Source of the DNA: Rhizodiscina lignyota
Lineage: Eukaryota; Ascomycota; Dothideomycetes; Aulographales; Rhizodiscinaceae
DNA: 64,000 nt
Direction of reading: 5' to 3'
Assembly (NCBI GenBank): GCA_010015805.1
Contig: ML978125.1
Location: 744,001-808,000, forward strand
Part shown: positions 11,787-23,976 of the stretch, piece by piece
How the letters are laid out: each line of letters begins with the position of its first letter
Position numbering within the stretch: position 1 is the stretch's first letter
Program-made: the position numbers and the translations under genes
Notes under the pieces: generated by a model
Database searches by the model: none
The model's input: only the letters and a program-made list of their open reading frames with translations
Told to the model about the DNA's origin: nothing

Positions 11787-12875
11787 TCACCATAATGGAT
11801 ACTGATGCTGTGCTGACACATTTCGATCGGGGAGCTGTAACCAAGGCTTCCTCTTATCCTCTTTCTCTTTTCTTTCCTCGGACTGCCTCACACGCGTGGC
11901 CTCTTCTTTAAGAAGCACGGATATGCCTGTCAGGTGTCAGAATTGAGCTAGAAGAGTGGTCACCAGACAGAACTCACTTGTGTACGGTTTCATCAGCACG
12001 TTGACCCTTCCTCTTGCTCTGAACTCAAGTTCCGGTACATATTCTCCTCTACCGACCCATGCTTGGTCGACATAAATCTTTGTTTTGTCCGGCACCTTAT
12101 GCCGCTTTCCATCCTTAAGCTGTATCTCCGCAGGCCCACCCTCTTCCTCCTTCTGCCCCAACCCCATACCTCTTCTCACCATCGCAACATCTCTCGCATA
12201 CTCAAGATGCGCCCTCACATGCTGTGCCGCCTTTTTCTTACTGAACCGCATCTGCACCAACGCCTCGTCCACCGTCTTCCCCGCAATCTGCCGTGCCAGC
12301 GCTCCCAACTTCTTCAACGACGTCTTGAAAAACGGGCTTTTGCTCAGGCTCTCGCGCTCCGTACGCTTTAGAATTTGCACCTTCGTGAGCCGGCCTCGCC
12401 GCCGGATCTCGCGCATCACCATCTTGCGTTCCCACAGCTGGCGGCCCTCCGGATCGGGGTCGAGCGCCATGGCCATGGCGCGAGCGTTGCGGTCCTTCTG
12501 GTCTGTTTTATCGAGCTGCGAGTCGGCTTGTGCGGCGGCATCGGTGTCGAAGACGGAGCCTTTGGCAAGGTCGCCGCGTTTGGGCATGCCGAAGGCAGTG
12601 TTGTCGGTTGGTTTCTTCTTCAGGTAGGCTTCCAGGAGAGGATTACGCGGCTTCACCTCATCTTTGCCAGACGGGGGCCCAACTTGTTTCTGTTTTACTG
12701 GCGAGGACGAGAGGTTGCGATGCTGATTGAGAGGTCGGAAGGGGAGCATTCGAGGAGCTGTTGCACATCCGGAGGCCTTTGGGGCGGCTGGTACATATTA
12801 GCCACGAGTTTTACATGCTATTGAGTTTGGCATACCTGGCACTGCCAGCCGCCGTGGTATTCGTTGGAGATTCAT
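11787..12875 (-). CDS. MRPL22: Mitochondrial large-subunit ribosomal protein uL22m
   Basis: Three exons on the minus strand (12836-12875, 11978-12787, 11787-11926) encode 329 residues. The first exon supplies an Arg-rich mitochondrial presequence (MNLQRIPRRLAVPAAPKAS), and the last restores the C terminus (VLLKEEATRVRQSEER). Introns are 48 and 51 nt. The L22 core lies in the second half: SLKKLGALARQIAGKTVDEA, MRFSKKKAAQHV and IYVDQAWVGRG, followed by the L22 hook (ELEFRARGRVNVLMKPYTS). uL22 lines the peptide exit tunnel of the ribosome; here it serves the mitochondrial ribosome. The N-terminal 130-residue extension is normal for fungal mitoribosomal L22. Downstream of the stop it converges with the unknown acidic-protein gene. 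Confidence 0.92.
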
Positions 12876-13856
12876 GGGGATTGAGCTTTCAATTGGAAGT
12901 ATCCAACTACATAGCATCCATGGACGGGATGAAAATCCTCGGGCAGCTTCCATTTCAAGGCCGCCAAGCAAGGCACGTGACCACGATTCTATCTCCGCGA
13001 CCGAGGACTGGCATCCGACTTCATATGTAGGAAGCTTTGGCAGCTGCAAGGGAGACTTTCCCCATACACTTCCAAATCTCAGAGCTCGCTTCGGCTTCTA
13101 ATTGCTTGTTTGGCTCGTCGGAACTCTTGCTCCAGCGAGCTCTTCGGGAGATGTTCGAGGCGCAGGAAACTTAATCGGGGAGCTAATGTCCAGGGCGGTA
13201 GTTATAATGTCAGCCGGGCTGGATGAAGCACCAATAGAGTCTCTATACGGAGTGCTCCGTATGTACTTGTGTATCTAGGATATGTATAGAACTGCCCAAG
13301 AAGATCCACAGTTGGCCAAGTTTTCACTTTCGCAAACCTTGACAGAGGCTTGCATCTCTTGGAAGTGATCGAGAAATACGAAGAACAAAGAAGTAGAATG
13401 TCCTTACTTGGAGCATGCACCAACCATTCCGTGATCCCCTGCGCTTCGTGTGCCCAGCTTTAAATATAAATAGTCTTGACAGTATAAGGATTGGCTGGGC
13501 AGGCTAAGGTGCCGAACAGCCAGAGCTGCCGCTTGACGTCGTCTGTCGAGACCCTGCCGCTGCCCAGACCAAGTGCTTGCGCGCCTCATTTCACTTCACT
13601 CCTCCAGAAGCCAGTCTCGAAACTCGGCGATCGTCAGTCGCTAAAGTATCACCTCACCGTTCGGCCTGCTCGACCCAGCTGCTGCCATACCCGTTCAGTC
13701 CAGCTGCGCAGAGATCGGCGCTGGGTCAAAGCTGCCCGAGACTTTTCTTTTAACACGCTCAACTTTCGAGCCACACCACCCTCCATGACCGTTAACACTG
13801 TCCGCGCAACGCAGACGGCTGGCCCGAATTGACCTTCATCCTCTCTTCCGTCCGCA
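12876..13856. other. Divergent promoter region of uL22m and PRP24-like genes
   Basis: No protein-coding signal was accepted. The 250 bases before the right-hand gene are rich in C and T with few long A runs, as is common in fungal 5' leaders. A short TATA-like run (taaatataaat) lies near 13461-13472. Confidence 0.5.
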
Positions 13857-16800
13857 ATGGACATCAACTCCTTGCTTTCGCCGCAGGATTCGCCGGCGAA
13901 TGAAGCGACTCCTAACACCTCGTCGCCGCACCTCTCGCCCAGCAAGAACTCCACCAGACCGACGGTGCAACAGCGAAAATCTTCTGGTCTCAGCCAAGAG
14001 GTCACGCCTGATCAGATTACCTCCCTACCTTCTCCTTCTGCGCAATACTTCCCTCGAACGACGCAGCAACCGGTTCCCTTGCGATCACCCCACGCACAAA
14101 CACAATTTTCTCATGGACAAGCTTTAACCTCTCTCCAAATTCAAGCAGCAGCTGGATACGCTGCACAGCACGCAGATATTGTAAGAGCTGGCCAAACACC
14201 ATTTGTGCGTCCATCATCTGGGGAGATAAGCACACCTGGGTCGGAGAGTCGAAGCCCACTAGAATCCCGCTCTCCTCTACTCCAACACACAAACACACAA
14301 CCACCGCTCTCTAGGAACACGTCTACCCCGCAGATGGACACGCTGGCAGGTACGGCACGCGCTCAATATTTTGTTGTGATGACGTAACAACTAACGCGCT
14401 ATATTTTACAATTTAGATCTTGCTGCCATGCAACACCAACAACATTCTGCACGTCAAACAGCCGGCACTCTGCACTCACCATCAATCACCGCTGCGCAGG
14501 TTGCCGCCGCTCAGATGGCTACTGCAACAAGGTATGCTCACTTTGTAAAGATAAATTTGCAAAGTTTGGTTACGCTCACTGGTATATTAGCTCCAACTCT
14601 CCAAGTTACTCACCAACAACGGGCATTCGGCCCATGGCGTCTCGAAACGCGACTGACCAGAGCGCGACTAGAATTCGCTCGCCTCCACGGCAATATTCGA
14701 CATTGGCACTCTCTGAAGAAGACGTTGAACAACTCAACAAGACGTCTGCCACCATTCATGACAACACGGTGAACTATGGGGCCCACACTCAACTTATCAA
14801 GCTACTTCACAAGGGATTTCTGAATCACGTGCGCCCAGAAGGTCCAGATGCGGATTACGTAGCAGATGCTCACACCTATGAGCTCTTGGCGGACCTGAGG
14901 AAGGCTCGCGAAGACATGGATGCCATCTATCCCCTCGGTGAAGATCTTTGGTGCGAGTGGATCAATGATGAGAAGGGCTTGGCAAGGATCATGGAGGAGC
15001 GCAGCAGCGTCGTGGATCTCTGCATCAGAGCAACGAGCGACGAGCCAAGTAGTGTCAAGCTCTGGCGTCTCTATGGCGACTACGTGTACTTGCTGTACGC
15101 AACGGCTCACTCTCTCCCCGATGGAGAGCAGAACTGGTCTGACGAGGAGCGCATGATTGCCAAGGAACGTTTCCCTTGGACAACCGTGAGCCGCGTTTGG
15201 GAAGAAGGCGTGTTGAAGACCCAATGGCGATTGAATGACAGTAACATGGTCTGGGATCGATACATCGAGATCCTTACTTCCGAACATGAGAGGGGAAACC
15301 CGAACGTCACGTATCGAGAACATCTACAGGAACTCTATACTACTCGCCTCACACAGCCTCATGCAACATGGGAGAAGACCTTCTCGAACTTCTCAACATT
15401 CATCTCGAAGACAGCCAACCAGGAGCAGTGGGAGGCTATCATGGAGAGCACACAAAAGCGTGCATCTTCCGCTAAGCAACAGTGGCAAATTAGGGACCCG
15501 TTTGAGATCAAGATCAGCACTTGCCAGGACAATCCCAATGCTCGTGATGATGAGTGGCAAGCATATAGCGAATATTTGGATTGGGAAGTCAAAAAGAAGG
15601 GCATCTTCAGCGGTCACCTCATCGTCGGCCTCTTCGAGCGTGCCATCACGCGATTCTTTGCGGAGGCAACTTTGTGGGAGGACTACGTGTCATACCTTCT
15701 CGAGCACAATGCCACCCCTCAAGAGGTAATTGCGGTGTTGGAGCGTGCGACAAGGCACTGCCCATGGTCTGGTACCCTTTGGAGCCATCGACTGCTGGAG
15801 CTCGAAAAAGACCACAGGGGTTTCGACGAAATCGAACAAGTCAAACACAAGGCCACGAGGACTGGCATTCTTGAGCTCGCTAGCATCGAGGAATTGCTCA
15901 AAGTGTATAATACCTGGTGCGGCTTTCTTCGACGTCGAGCTTTCGAGCACGAGACCAACAGTGAGGACAACTATGATATCGCCGAAATGGGCATACGCGC
16001 CGCCCTCGAACACGTCGAAGAGGTTGGAGAGCAGCTTTACGGCAAGGACAAGTTCTCCGGCGACCCGCAGTATCGTCTAGAGCGGATTCACATCAAGTTC
16101 CTCATGCAAGGCGGCGATAATGACGCAGCACGAGCAATCTGGAAGACTCTGATCGATCGCCACAGGGACAGCTATGACTTTTGGTACCGTTGGTACATTT
16201 GGGAGATGATGGTTTGGGCAAAGACTACCACGGGAACATCGCATCAATTGATGATCCAGGCGCCAATTCAGGCGACCAGTATCTTAAAGGAAGCCCTAAA
16301 GCACGTCGACACGATGGACTTCCCCGAGCAGCTCGTTGTCGTGCTCACTCATCACTGTGAGCAGCACGAAGCAGTGCACGAGATCCAAAACGCGTATATC
16401 CTGATCAGGGAGTTGACCAAGAAGATTCAAAAGCGACGCGAGCAAGAAACGGCATATTATCAGCAGCAAGAAGCTGCTGGCGCCGCGGAGCAAACAGCTG
16501 GAGCTGCTGATGATGCTGATGTAACGATGGCCAATGCGACAACCACAGCGCATACGTCAGCAGGAAAGCGGAAGTTTTCGACGGGCCCTGACCACGAAAC
16601 ATCGAAGAAGATCAGAATAGAGGCAGGCCAAGAGCAGATAGAAGACGACGCCATCGATGACCAATCTAGCCAGCGTGCGCGCGATCGCGAGAATACCATG
16701 ATCATCGCCACTCGCCTGCCTCACAATTCGACTAGCAACGATGTTCGAAAGTTCTTCTCCGGTTTTGGTGAGGTTGTCAGCATCGAGCTGATAGAAGACA

Positions 16801-18209
16801 ATGAGGACGGAACCATGATCGCACTAGTTGAATTCGAAACTAAAAGCGAAGCGGAATATGCTGTAGTAAATGGAACGGTGAAGGAGTTCCTAGGCGAGAA
16901 TATTCAGATCGAAGATGCTACCGGCTCGACGCTGTGGGTCACAAACTATCCACCGTCCTTCCATAACGAGGAGAAGATCAAGGGCCTCTTTGGACAGCAG
17001 GTGAGTATCCAAAAGGCATATCCCCACCCTGTGAGGAGCAGTAATAATCTCATCTAGGGCTGGAAGGTTCTGAAAGTTCGGCTCCCATCACTCAAGTACA
17101 ACAAGAACCGCCGATTCTGCTACGCCCAATTCCGCAATCGTGAGACAGCACAGACCGCTGTAAAAGAGACAGATGGCACGAAGCCGCCGAGTGTAGGCGA
17201 CTGGGACAAGAATCTTGTTGTTAAGGTTTCGGATCCGAATGACGCGCTTCCACGTAACAGATCTATTTACGAGGGCCGCGAACTCTACGTCCATAACCTC
17301 AACTTCTCCATGACCGAAGACGACCTGAGAAAGCTCTTTGCTGAATTTGGCAAGGTCGAGAGCGCGAGGATCCCCGCCAAGAGGACGAATACAGGATGGA
17401 CTAAAAATAAGAGCAGGGGATACGGCTTTGTCGTCTTTGAGAAGCCCGAGGAAGCACAGGAGGCAATCGAAGTACTGAATGAGACAGAGTGCATGGGAAG
17501 GACCATCAAGGTCGAGATAGCGAGTGAGGGCAATCGAAAGAGGTGGGCGAGTAGTGTTCCCCCTGCCGCACCCGCCACTGCCACCGACACGAATGGCCAC
17601 GATGACCAGGACAATGAGGACGTACACATGAACGGCACCGAGGACAAGCCTGCCGCCGAGTTTGAGTACAGCAGGGAAACCTACCGTACGGTCGCCGAGC
17701 GCCAGCTCTTCCTCATCAACATCCCCGACACCGTGAACGACGCGACTCTCCGTGAGTGGCTCGAGAAGTGGGGCACTATAAAGGTACTCACCTTGCGCCC
17801 GGACCATCGCGGCGCCCGCGTCGAGTACAACAGCGTCTCCGATGCCGGCCGCGCGGAGATGGAGATCCCAGGAGAGCAGAAGCAGTTCGTCGAGGGCCAG
17901 GTGGTCAAGGTGGTGGACAAGCCCGAGTTCTGGAAGAGCAAGGCGGAGGTGAAGCAGGACCGGCTGAACGCCCCGGTGGAGAAGAAGGCGAAGGAGAATG
18001 GTGGTGGCAGCGGTCGTTCCATGATGCCCGCCACAATCATCCGCCGTCCTGCCCCGCGTGGCGGACGTGGTGTCGGACGTGGCGGTCACCGTGGCGGTCT
18101 GGGTGTGCGCCGTTTCGTCGGTGAGAGGAAGGAGGATGCTGGCGAGGCCGGCGGCAAGAGTAACGCGGACTTCCGCGACTTGGTGTTGGGCGGAGGTAAG
18201 AAGGAGTGA
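13857..18209 (+). CDS. PRP24: Splicing factor PRP24/SART3-like, U4/U6 snRNP recycling
   Basis: Four exons (13857-14349, 14417-14531, 14591-17000, 17058-18209) give 1389 residues. The N-terminal 200 residues are disordered and rich in Ser, Pro and Gln. Residues about 240-830 are helical HAT-type repeats with regularly spaced Trp/Tyr (LWCEWINDE, VWDRYIEIL, WEDYVSYLLE). Four RRMs follow: about 905-980 (MIIATRLPHNSTSNDV), 983-1055 (STLWVTNYPPSFHNEEKI), 1080-1160 (ELYVHNLNFSMTEDDLRKLF, with YGFVVFE) and 1221-1290 (RQLFLINIPDTVNDATL). The third intron falls inside RRM2. The extreme C terminus SNADFRDLVLG matches the LSm-binding tail of Prp24. The protein re-anneals U4 and U6 snRNAs in the nucleus. 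HAT repeats plus four RRMs is the SART3-type layout usual in filamentous fungi. An RGG-type stretch lies before the tail. Confidence 0.93.
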
Positions 18210-18268
18210 AGGAGCAGCAGCGGTAGCTGCAGAAGTGTAAGATAGACGAGTAGCATAAGCGTAAGCAT

Positions 18269-18301
18269 AGTAGGCTGCAGCCTACTCAATCAAAGTGATT
18301 G
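18269..18301. other. Perfect palindrome plus adjacent hairpin after PRP24
   Basis: An 18-bp perfect palindrome (agtaggctgcagcctact) at 18269-18286 is directly followed by a 6-bp stem with a 3-nt loop (caatca-aag-tgattg) at 18287-18301. It begins about 60 bases after the PRP24-like stop codon and so probably lies in the 3' UTR. It could fold in RNA or be a dyad protein-binding site; nothing shows which. Confidence 0.6.
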
Positions 18302-19625
18302 AAAGCATCTCCTCCTCAGTACGTCTACCGTGACACATATGTTAAGCCGAGGGTACAATGTACTGCGAGGCAAACAGTCATACACTCTTCAATCAGTACC
18401 AGCCATGTACGCCGACGTTGTGAAGTTCTACAGTATGGCATCTAATTTATATTCGATAAAGACTTCATTGGTACTCTCGTAAGTGTAGAAGAGTAAGCAT
18501 TGCTTGTACTACCGTGTTTCAACCGTCAAGGGACGTCGCTGTATTGCTACTTCATACCCCAGTGCAGGCTCTGCGTGTTGAAGCTGTACAATCTCGAAGA
18601 ACAGTGGCGAATATACACCAAATCATGTATCCGGAGATGCTCTCGTGAGTGTGGCAGAGCAAACACTACCTCTGCTATGCTTCGCATTCATCAGAGGGCT
18701 CGGCCCGCACCCGCATCTGTGGGCATGTGTACCCATATCTCTGGTGCCTGAGTACCAAATGTTAGGTACACTAAAATATAAGTACCCAGAATTAGGTACT
18801 TTCGGAACTCAATCTGTTGGACTACGACCTACTTCAATCACACGCGAAAGAAGAAGCCGACTGGACCCACAACTAATCGCTATCCCCACTACCCAACCAA
18901 TGACTATCCCTATACCCAATGTTAGCTACTTCTGCCCCTGTCTGCGTAGGTACCCGGCGGGATGATGAAAGGCCTACAACATGTCGGACTGTTAAACCGC
19001 GCAACCTCTCCAGTTAAGATGAACTATCCTTCTCATGTCTGTACAGTCTCAGTAAACACCAGCTGAGTAATATCATACTATACTTCCATGGATGCTCTCG
19101 CTGGCGGAGAAGAGGAAGTTTCGTGGGTTCGAGGCGACGTTCCGACCTGAAGGGACTTTACAGTGCTTGAGGATAACAGAAAATTTGGGAATAACTTTGA
19201 AGACACCGAACAGTTGGGCTGTAGAACTACTGAAATCGGTATAGCAAATAGTATTTTCAAAGGTTTACTATTGCTGTATGCACTCTAGCGAATGTAGAAC
19301 TAAGCTCTCGGTGATAGTATGGCTTGCTTCGAAGCGCAAGAACTACTTGCCCTCAAGCGATGCAGCTTATCTGGCGGCCAGCCAGTTAACATACCCACAT
19401 AATAGTAATAGAAGGCATAAAGACACCATATGAAAAGCCTCACCGTCTGGCATAATGCATGATATCTGAATATCCACCAACTCGGCACCTCCAACTGAAC
19501 ACGCTCCAGCCATAATTGCATTGATTTGTCGACTACAGTACAATTGCAAACTCCCCCTCCTCGACTCCGCGACTCCTATAGAAGCAGTAATCATTCAGGT
19601 CAGAGCCGCTATCGCACGGGCAGGT
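18302..19625. other. Intergenic region, convergent gene ends
   Basis: No gene was recognised. Between about 18730 and 18960 the tetramer GTAC recurs, with two ttaggtac elements at 18762 and 18792, possibly a decayed repeat. The frames present are short and lack motifs. Confidence 0.5.
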
Positions 19626-22012
19626 TCAGTGGCCTCCTGAACTGCGCTGAAACTCTCCTCTGAGCTGGTCATCCGCTACATCGTCCTTTTCGTCGGGTCG
19701 CCATGGCTTGTATGGTAGAGACCCGTGAGCTTGATCGCGAGCAGGGTCATAGAAACCGCGTGAACTCCTATATGGCTTGGAAGTTCCAATTGTTGGACTG
19801 GTGGGAGGGCTGCCAGCGCTGCCGGCACTGCTCTCACGAGCGTGCCTACAGTTGTTTCCCCAGTTTCTCGTGTGTCGATATCGGAAGACGTGCCATAATA
19901 CCCATCGAATGATCCAGTTGTCTACGTTGCCTTGCGCATGGGCTCTGCCGTAGTCGTAGACACGCTTCGTTTCTGGTGAAGCGCTATGCCAGATGGTCAT
20001 TACTTGGTTGTAGAGGGACATTTCGGTCATATGGCTCGACGAGTATGGCGGCTGGACTTTACTGTCGTCTCTGGCTTCAGCGTTTAAATTTGATCGGTCT
20101 CCACTCAGCCTTTTTCTCGCCTCGGAAGCTTCGTCTTTCATCAAATTGTACAGTCGCTTGTGGCCTGGGTTATCCTCTGACCAGCCGAGGTGCTTGAAGA
20201 AATCGGACTTGGAGCGGTTTTGCGCGAGCGTGGGCAGTGGCTGTATGCTCGGTTTGGGTTTTGCAGATTGCCCCAGCTCTTGTTTGGCGGCATTCTGAGA
20301 GCTTGGGGGCGGACTCGGGCACTCATCGATATCCATCAACTCACTCGTCTCGTGATCTGTCTCTCGCCGCTTTATCATATCCTTATCTCCCTTGTAGGGA
20401 GTTGGAGGCGGACTGCGATCCTCGTCAATGTCCATCTCCGGACCCGACTCATGATCAAGCGTGTGATCGTCCGACTCGTAGCAATTGTCTTCCATCTCCG
20501 GTCCGTGTAAAGAAGAGCTGCTCTGTGACTTAGTAGCCTCTGTGCTTCCGCATTGTTGCGGAATGGGCTCCGGCTGATTGGTGCTGCAAGAATCGCCTGG
20601 TTTGAACGGGCTGGCGCACACAGAGTCCTGCTCTTGCCTTGCCATTAACAGTCTCCTTTTGTTCTGCTGCTCTAACAGTAGCATCTGCATCTGGTAGTCT
20701 TGCAATGCATGTGCCTGGCCAATTGCAGGTTGTTTTTGTTGACACTGTGGCAGGTTCTGAATTGCCATGATGCCAGAGGGCGGACCATGAGGCATAGAAG
20801 GCATGCATGTATTCCCATCAGCACTATTACTCATTGCAGGAGTGACATGTTGGATAGCCATTTGATCAAAGTTCGTTGGCCCCGATCTTCGCTGAGCCTC
20901 TAGATGAGCCGCTCGCGCTTGCGCTTGCATCTGAGCCTGTACTTGTTGCTGTGTATTATACTGCTGTTGGAACAATTGCTGCTGACGTGAAGGATGACTG
21001 GGCAATGGCAAACCCAACAACTTGGGGTCCGTGTTTGTTTGCTTGGGTGTTGCTTGTGTCATGAGTCGTTCTCGGTTGTTGAGCTTCGCCTTGAGTATAC
21101 GGTTTAGTATCATCTGTTGTTGAAGATTTGGAACGTAGCTTGCGGGCTCTTGTGGTGTCTGTTGGGGGCTTTGCGGTGTCGGTAGCGGGTAGAACCTGGA
21201 GTCTTTTTCTTGTATCGCCAGAAGAAGATTCCTTATTTTGTTCTGCTCCTCTAGCAGTTGCAGCTGCGTATGGTAATCTTGCAAGCCACCATGGCAATTT
21301 TCAGAGCCATGGTAACCTTTCAAGGTATGAGTATTATTGAACACAACAGACGGTCCTGTTGCTTGCTGCATGTGAGACGATACATCAGGGTCATTACGAT
21401 CAGCTTGTAGTGGGGGCGTCACTGTTGTAGCAGCGAGTCCACAGGAATATCCTGACTGGGAATTCTGGACATTATGTGCCTCACTGCTGGATGGAGGCCT
21501 TTCCATATGGTGCTGTTCTAAGAGCATACGCGGATGTTGAGAGCCCGGCATGTCTTGAGCGTCGTGTGGTAAGCCTTGTTCTCGTGTCCCCTTTGTATGG
21601 GCTTCGTCCGATTCTCCTTCTGCCGTGCTGGTCTCTCTTCTGTAAATTCGAAAAGGAAGAACTTTCGGTGCCATCTCTACCCCAGCGGTATTGGTTGGGT
21701 TCGTCGCATCGTCCGTGACACTGTCACCGGCAACATCAATAGGACTGTGGCTCCGACAATTTACCGCAAGAAATTCTTTGAAGAGGTTGTCGTCTTCCGA
21801 GGCTGTGTCGTCTTCTCGGAGCTTAAGGTCGATATGCATCTAAGCATTGTCAATATGAGGGTCAACTTCCCCAATTTAATAAATCTCACCGTTTTCTCAT
21901 CTTGGCAAGAAGGGATAAGTTTCTCACGGCCTGAGCAAGGCAGTCCGTCAGGAAGTTCAGAGACAAACATGTTGAGAAACTTGTGCCAGAGCTTCTTGAG
22001 GTACGCAAACAT
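19626..22012 (-). CDS. Gln-rich low-complexity protein with repeated LLEQQNK-type motif
   Basis: Two exons on the minus strand (21890-22012 and 19626-21839) encode 778 residues; the 50-nt intron is in phase 0. The first exon adds MFAYLKKLWHKFLNMFVSEL. The centre is rich in Gln, Ser, Pro and His. A motif is present twice in similar form: DYHTQLQLLEEQNKIRNLLL and DYQMQMLLLEQQNKRRLLMA, both followed by an acidic RQE/IQE-D segment. From memory, this short helical motif recurs in many unrelated fungal proteins. The C-terminal 200 residues look folded (FFKHLGWSEDNPGHKRLYNL; WIIRWVLWHVFRYRHTRNW). Acidic repeats of the type MDIDE-x-P-S-PPP appear twice. No catalytic motif, signal peptide or membrane helix is seen. 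A nuclear regulatory role is possible but only a guess. Confidence 0.75.
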
Positions 22013-22320
22013 GCCAAAGCACGACCGAAGTGCCAGTAAGGAAGAGTAGAAAATGGCGGCAGACAGCTTTATAAATACCCGGGAGAAGAAAATTAAATAT
22101 TATCAGGCAACATTCGAGTACTGAGGCCGCTCGTTATATCTTGGAGTGCTGCGCCATGTCGCTGCCTTCTTACCCCCGCTCCCCCGTCTCTTGACTGGAG
22201 CGGCCGCAACGCTGCAATGGGGTAACGCTGTGTGACAATTGTTCAAAAGTAAAGAGGGGCATAGCGTCACAAAATACCTGAATATAGTTTACTTGTTGTA
22301 AGAAGTAGTAGCTTTTTCAA
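22013..22320. other. Intergenic region upstream of Gln-rich gene
   Basis: About 308 bases. A TATA-like run (tttataaata) lies near 22069-22078, 57-66 bases upstream of the minus-strand start codon at 22012. The left gene leads away from here; the right gene (MTG2) ends here. Confidence 0.45.
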
Positions 22321-23976
22321 TCAATCATCCAATAGACTTATGACCACTTCAGGTATGCGCTGTACACCTTCCGCCTTAATTGCACTGACCGGTACAGCGC
22401 TAACCTTGCGCTTCCATGCATTGCGGTCCCCACTCGGATGCGGGACTCCGCCGTCTTTCAGCTGATCAAGATATCGTTGCAACTCTAAGAAGTTGTCTTG
22501 CGTCTGCGGGAGGTCCGCTTTGGTGGCAACCACGAACCAAGGCTTGGTTGTGATTGGCGGTAAGGCAAGTTCAGGCAACTTGCGCAACTTCAGAGGGTCG
22601 GGAAATCCCTGTATGTCGGCATCGTCCTCCTCCATCTCCATGGCTAATTCTGTGGGTGACCAGTCGGTCGCGTCTTCGGATCTGAAGCGTTGCTCTGTCT
22701 CTTCGTTGAACTCTCTGCTCTTCAACGCACCATACTCTCCGACCTCCTTCCAGAGCGCTTTCAGTGCTGATACTGCGTTTCCGGCAGAAAGATCAATTAC
22801 AAAGGCCAGAACAGCGGCTCGTTCGACATGCCGCAAAAAGCCTAGTCCAAGGCCCTTGTCCAGGTGAGCGTCCTCAATGAGTCCTGGAATATCTGCAATC
22901 GTGAAGTTTGTCCTCAGTTCTCCGGTCTTCATCCTTCTAATTGTGTTGCGCCCTTTGTGGTTATCTAGCACGACAGTGCCAATATTGGGCTGGAGCGTTG
23001 TGAATGGCCAATCCCCTATGCGCGTCTTGCTGTTACTCAATGATCTTAGCAACGTGCTTTTCCCCGCATTTGGTAGACCGACAAGGCCTACATCAGCCAG
23101 GAGCTTCAGCTCAAATTGAATAACGAGCTTCAAACCTCCATCGCCCTTTGTGGCAAACTTCGGCATGAGCGAATTCTGTGTGACGAAATGAGGGTTGCCT
23201 AGTCCTCCCATTGACCCAGCGGCAAGCAGCATTGGAGTCTGCATGGGTTGATCCAAATCCAGTCTGATAGGCTCTTCTGGTTGCATTGCTGCGAGATGTG
23301 GTCTTCTTGGCGGCGGTAACGTTGGCATATCATTCCCGTGAATTTCGGATGGTTGGCTGGCTGGATGAAGCAACCACTTCTCCCGCGTTGACACGGCGTC
23401 TCGCCTGCCACTGGACAGTTTCCACCGGTCCTCCTCTTCTTTGACGGGATCATGCCGCCATAGTTCCCGTATGACTGTTCCAACAGGAACTTGAATCAAG
23501 ATATCCTCGCCTCGCCGTCCGCCTTTGCTCTTGCCTTGACCGTGAGAGCCGTTGCCCGCTTTCAACTGCCCTCGCCGCGCAATTTTATGCAAAGACGTCT
23601 CGCCCCGGACTGCTTGTATGAATATGTTTCCCCCGCTGCCACCATCGCCGCCATTGGGTGGGCCCAGTTCGATGAATTTCTCTCGCAGAAAGGAGACGCA
23701 GCCGTGGCCTCCATTTCCGGCTTGAAGCGTAAGCCTGCAGCTATCGATGAAAGGGGTTGCAGAATACGAGTCTGGAGAAGGATTGAGATGCGATAGGTCA
23801 CTGTTCACGGGTTGCTCGTCATAAGATTCAGGAGCAGAGACGGTGGTGCTGGAATTCCATCTTGTCTGGGCAAATCTTCTGAGATAGCGAGATGCGTAGC
23901 GAAGTTCGGTAGGACTGAAGGGATATAGGAATGGAGTAAGGGTTGTGCCCAATAAGCAACGGGATGCTGAAGACAT
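22321..23976 (-). CDS. MTG2: Mitochondrial Obg-family GTPase
   Basis: An intronless gene of 551 residues. The N terminus is basic and poor in acids (RYASRYLRRFAQTRWNSS), fitting a mitochondrial presequence. The Obg fold follows at about 76-290 with its Gly-rich loops (AGNGGHGCVSFLREKF; PPNGGDGGSGGNIF), interrupted by a charged insertion of about 70 residues (178-245). The G domain carries G1 GLPNAGKST (300-308), switch region WPFTTLQPNIG, G3 DIPGLI (362-367), G4 TKAD (about 489-492) and G5 near VSAIKAEG. Obg/Mtg2 proteins assist assembly of the large mitochondrial ribosomal subunit. The G4 motif has Thr in place of the usual Asn, which is common in this family. It shares a 306-bp divergent promoter with the GRF zinc-finger gene. 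Confidence 0.94.
   Translation of the reverse strand: MSSASRCLLGTTLTPFLYPFSPTELRYASRYLRRFAQTRWNSSTTVSAPESYDEQPVNSDLSHLNPSPDSYSATPFIDSCRLTLQAGNGGHGCVSFLREKFIELGPPNGGDGGSGGNIFIQAVRGETSLHKIARRGQLKAGNGSHGQGKSKGGRRGEDILIQVPVGTVIRELWRHDPVKEEEDRWKLSSGRRDAVSTREKWLLHPASQPSEIHGNDMPTLPPPRRPHLAAMQPEEPIRLDLDQPMQTPMLLAAGSMGGLGNPHFVTQNSLMPKFATKGDGGLKLVIQFELKLLADVGLVGLPNAGKSTLLRSLSNSKTRIGDWPFTTLQPNIGTVVLDNHKGRNTIRRMKTGELRTNFTIADIPGLIEDAHLDKGLGLGFLRHVERAAVLAFVIDLSAGNAVSALKALWKEVGEYGALKSREFNEETEQRFRSEDATDWSPTELAMEMEEDDADIQGFPDPLKLRKLPELALPPITTKPWFVVATKADLPQTQDNFLELQRYLDQLKDGGVPHPSGDRNAWKRKVSAVPVSAIKAEGVQRIPEVVISLLDD

Noticed and set aside
12085-12627. 180-codon frame antisense to the uL22m gene
   Set aside because: The opposite strand has an unambiguous L22 protein; this frame has no family match and is a shadow.
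17088-18089. Long open frame antisense to PRP24 (333 codons)
   Set aside because: It mirrors the codon pattern of the true RRM-coding exon; an antisense shadow.
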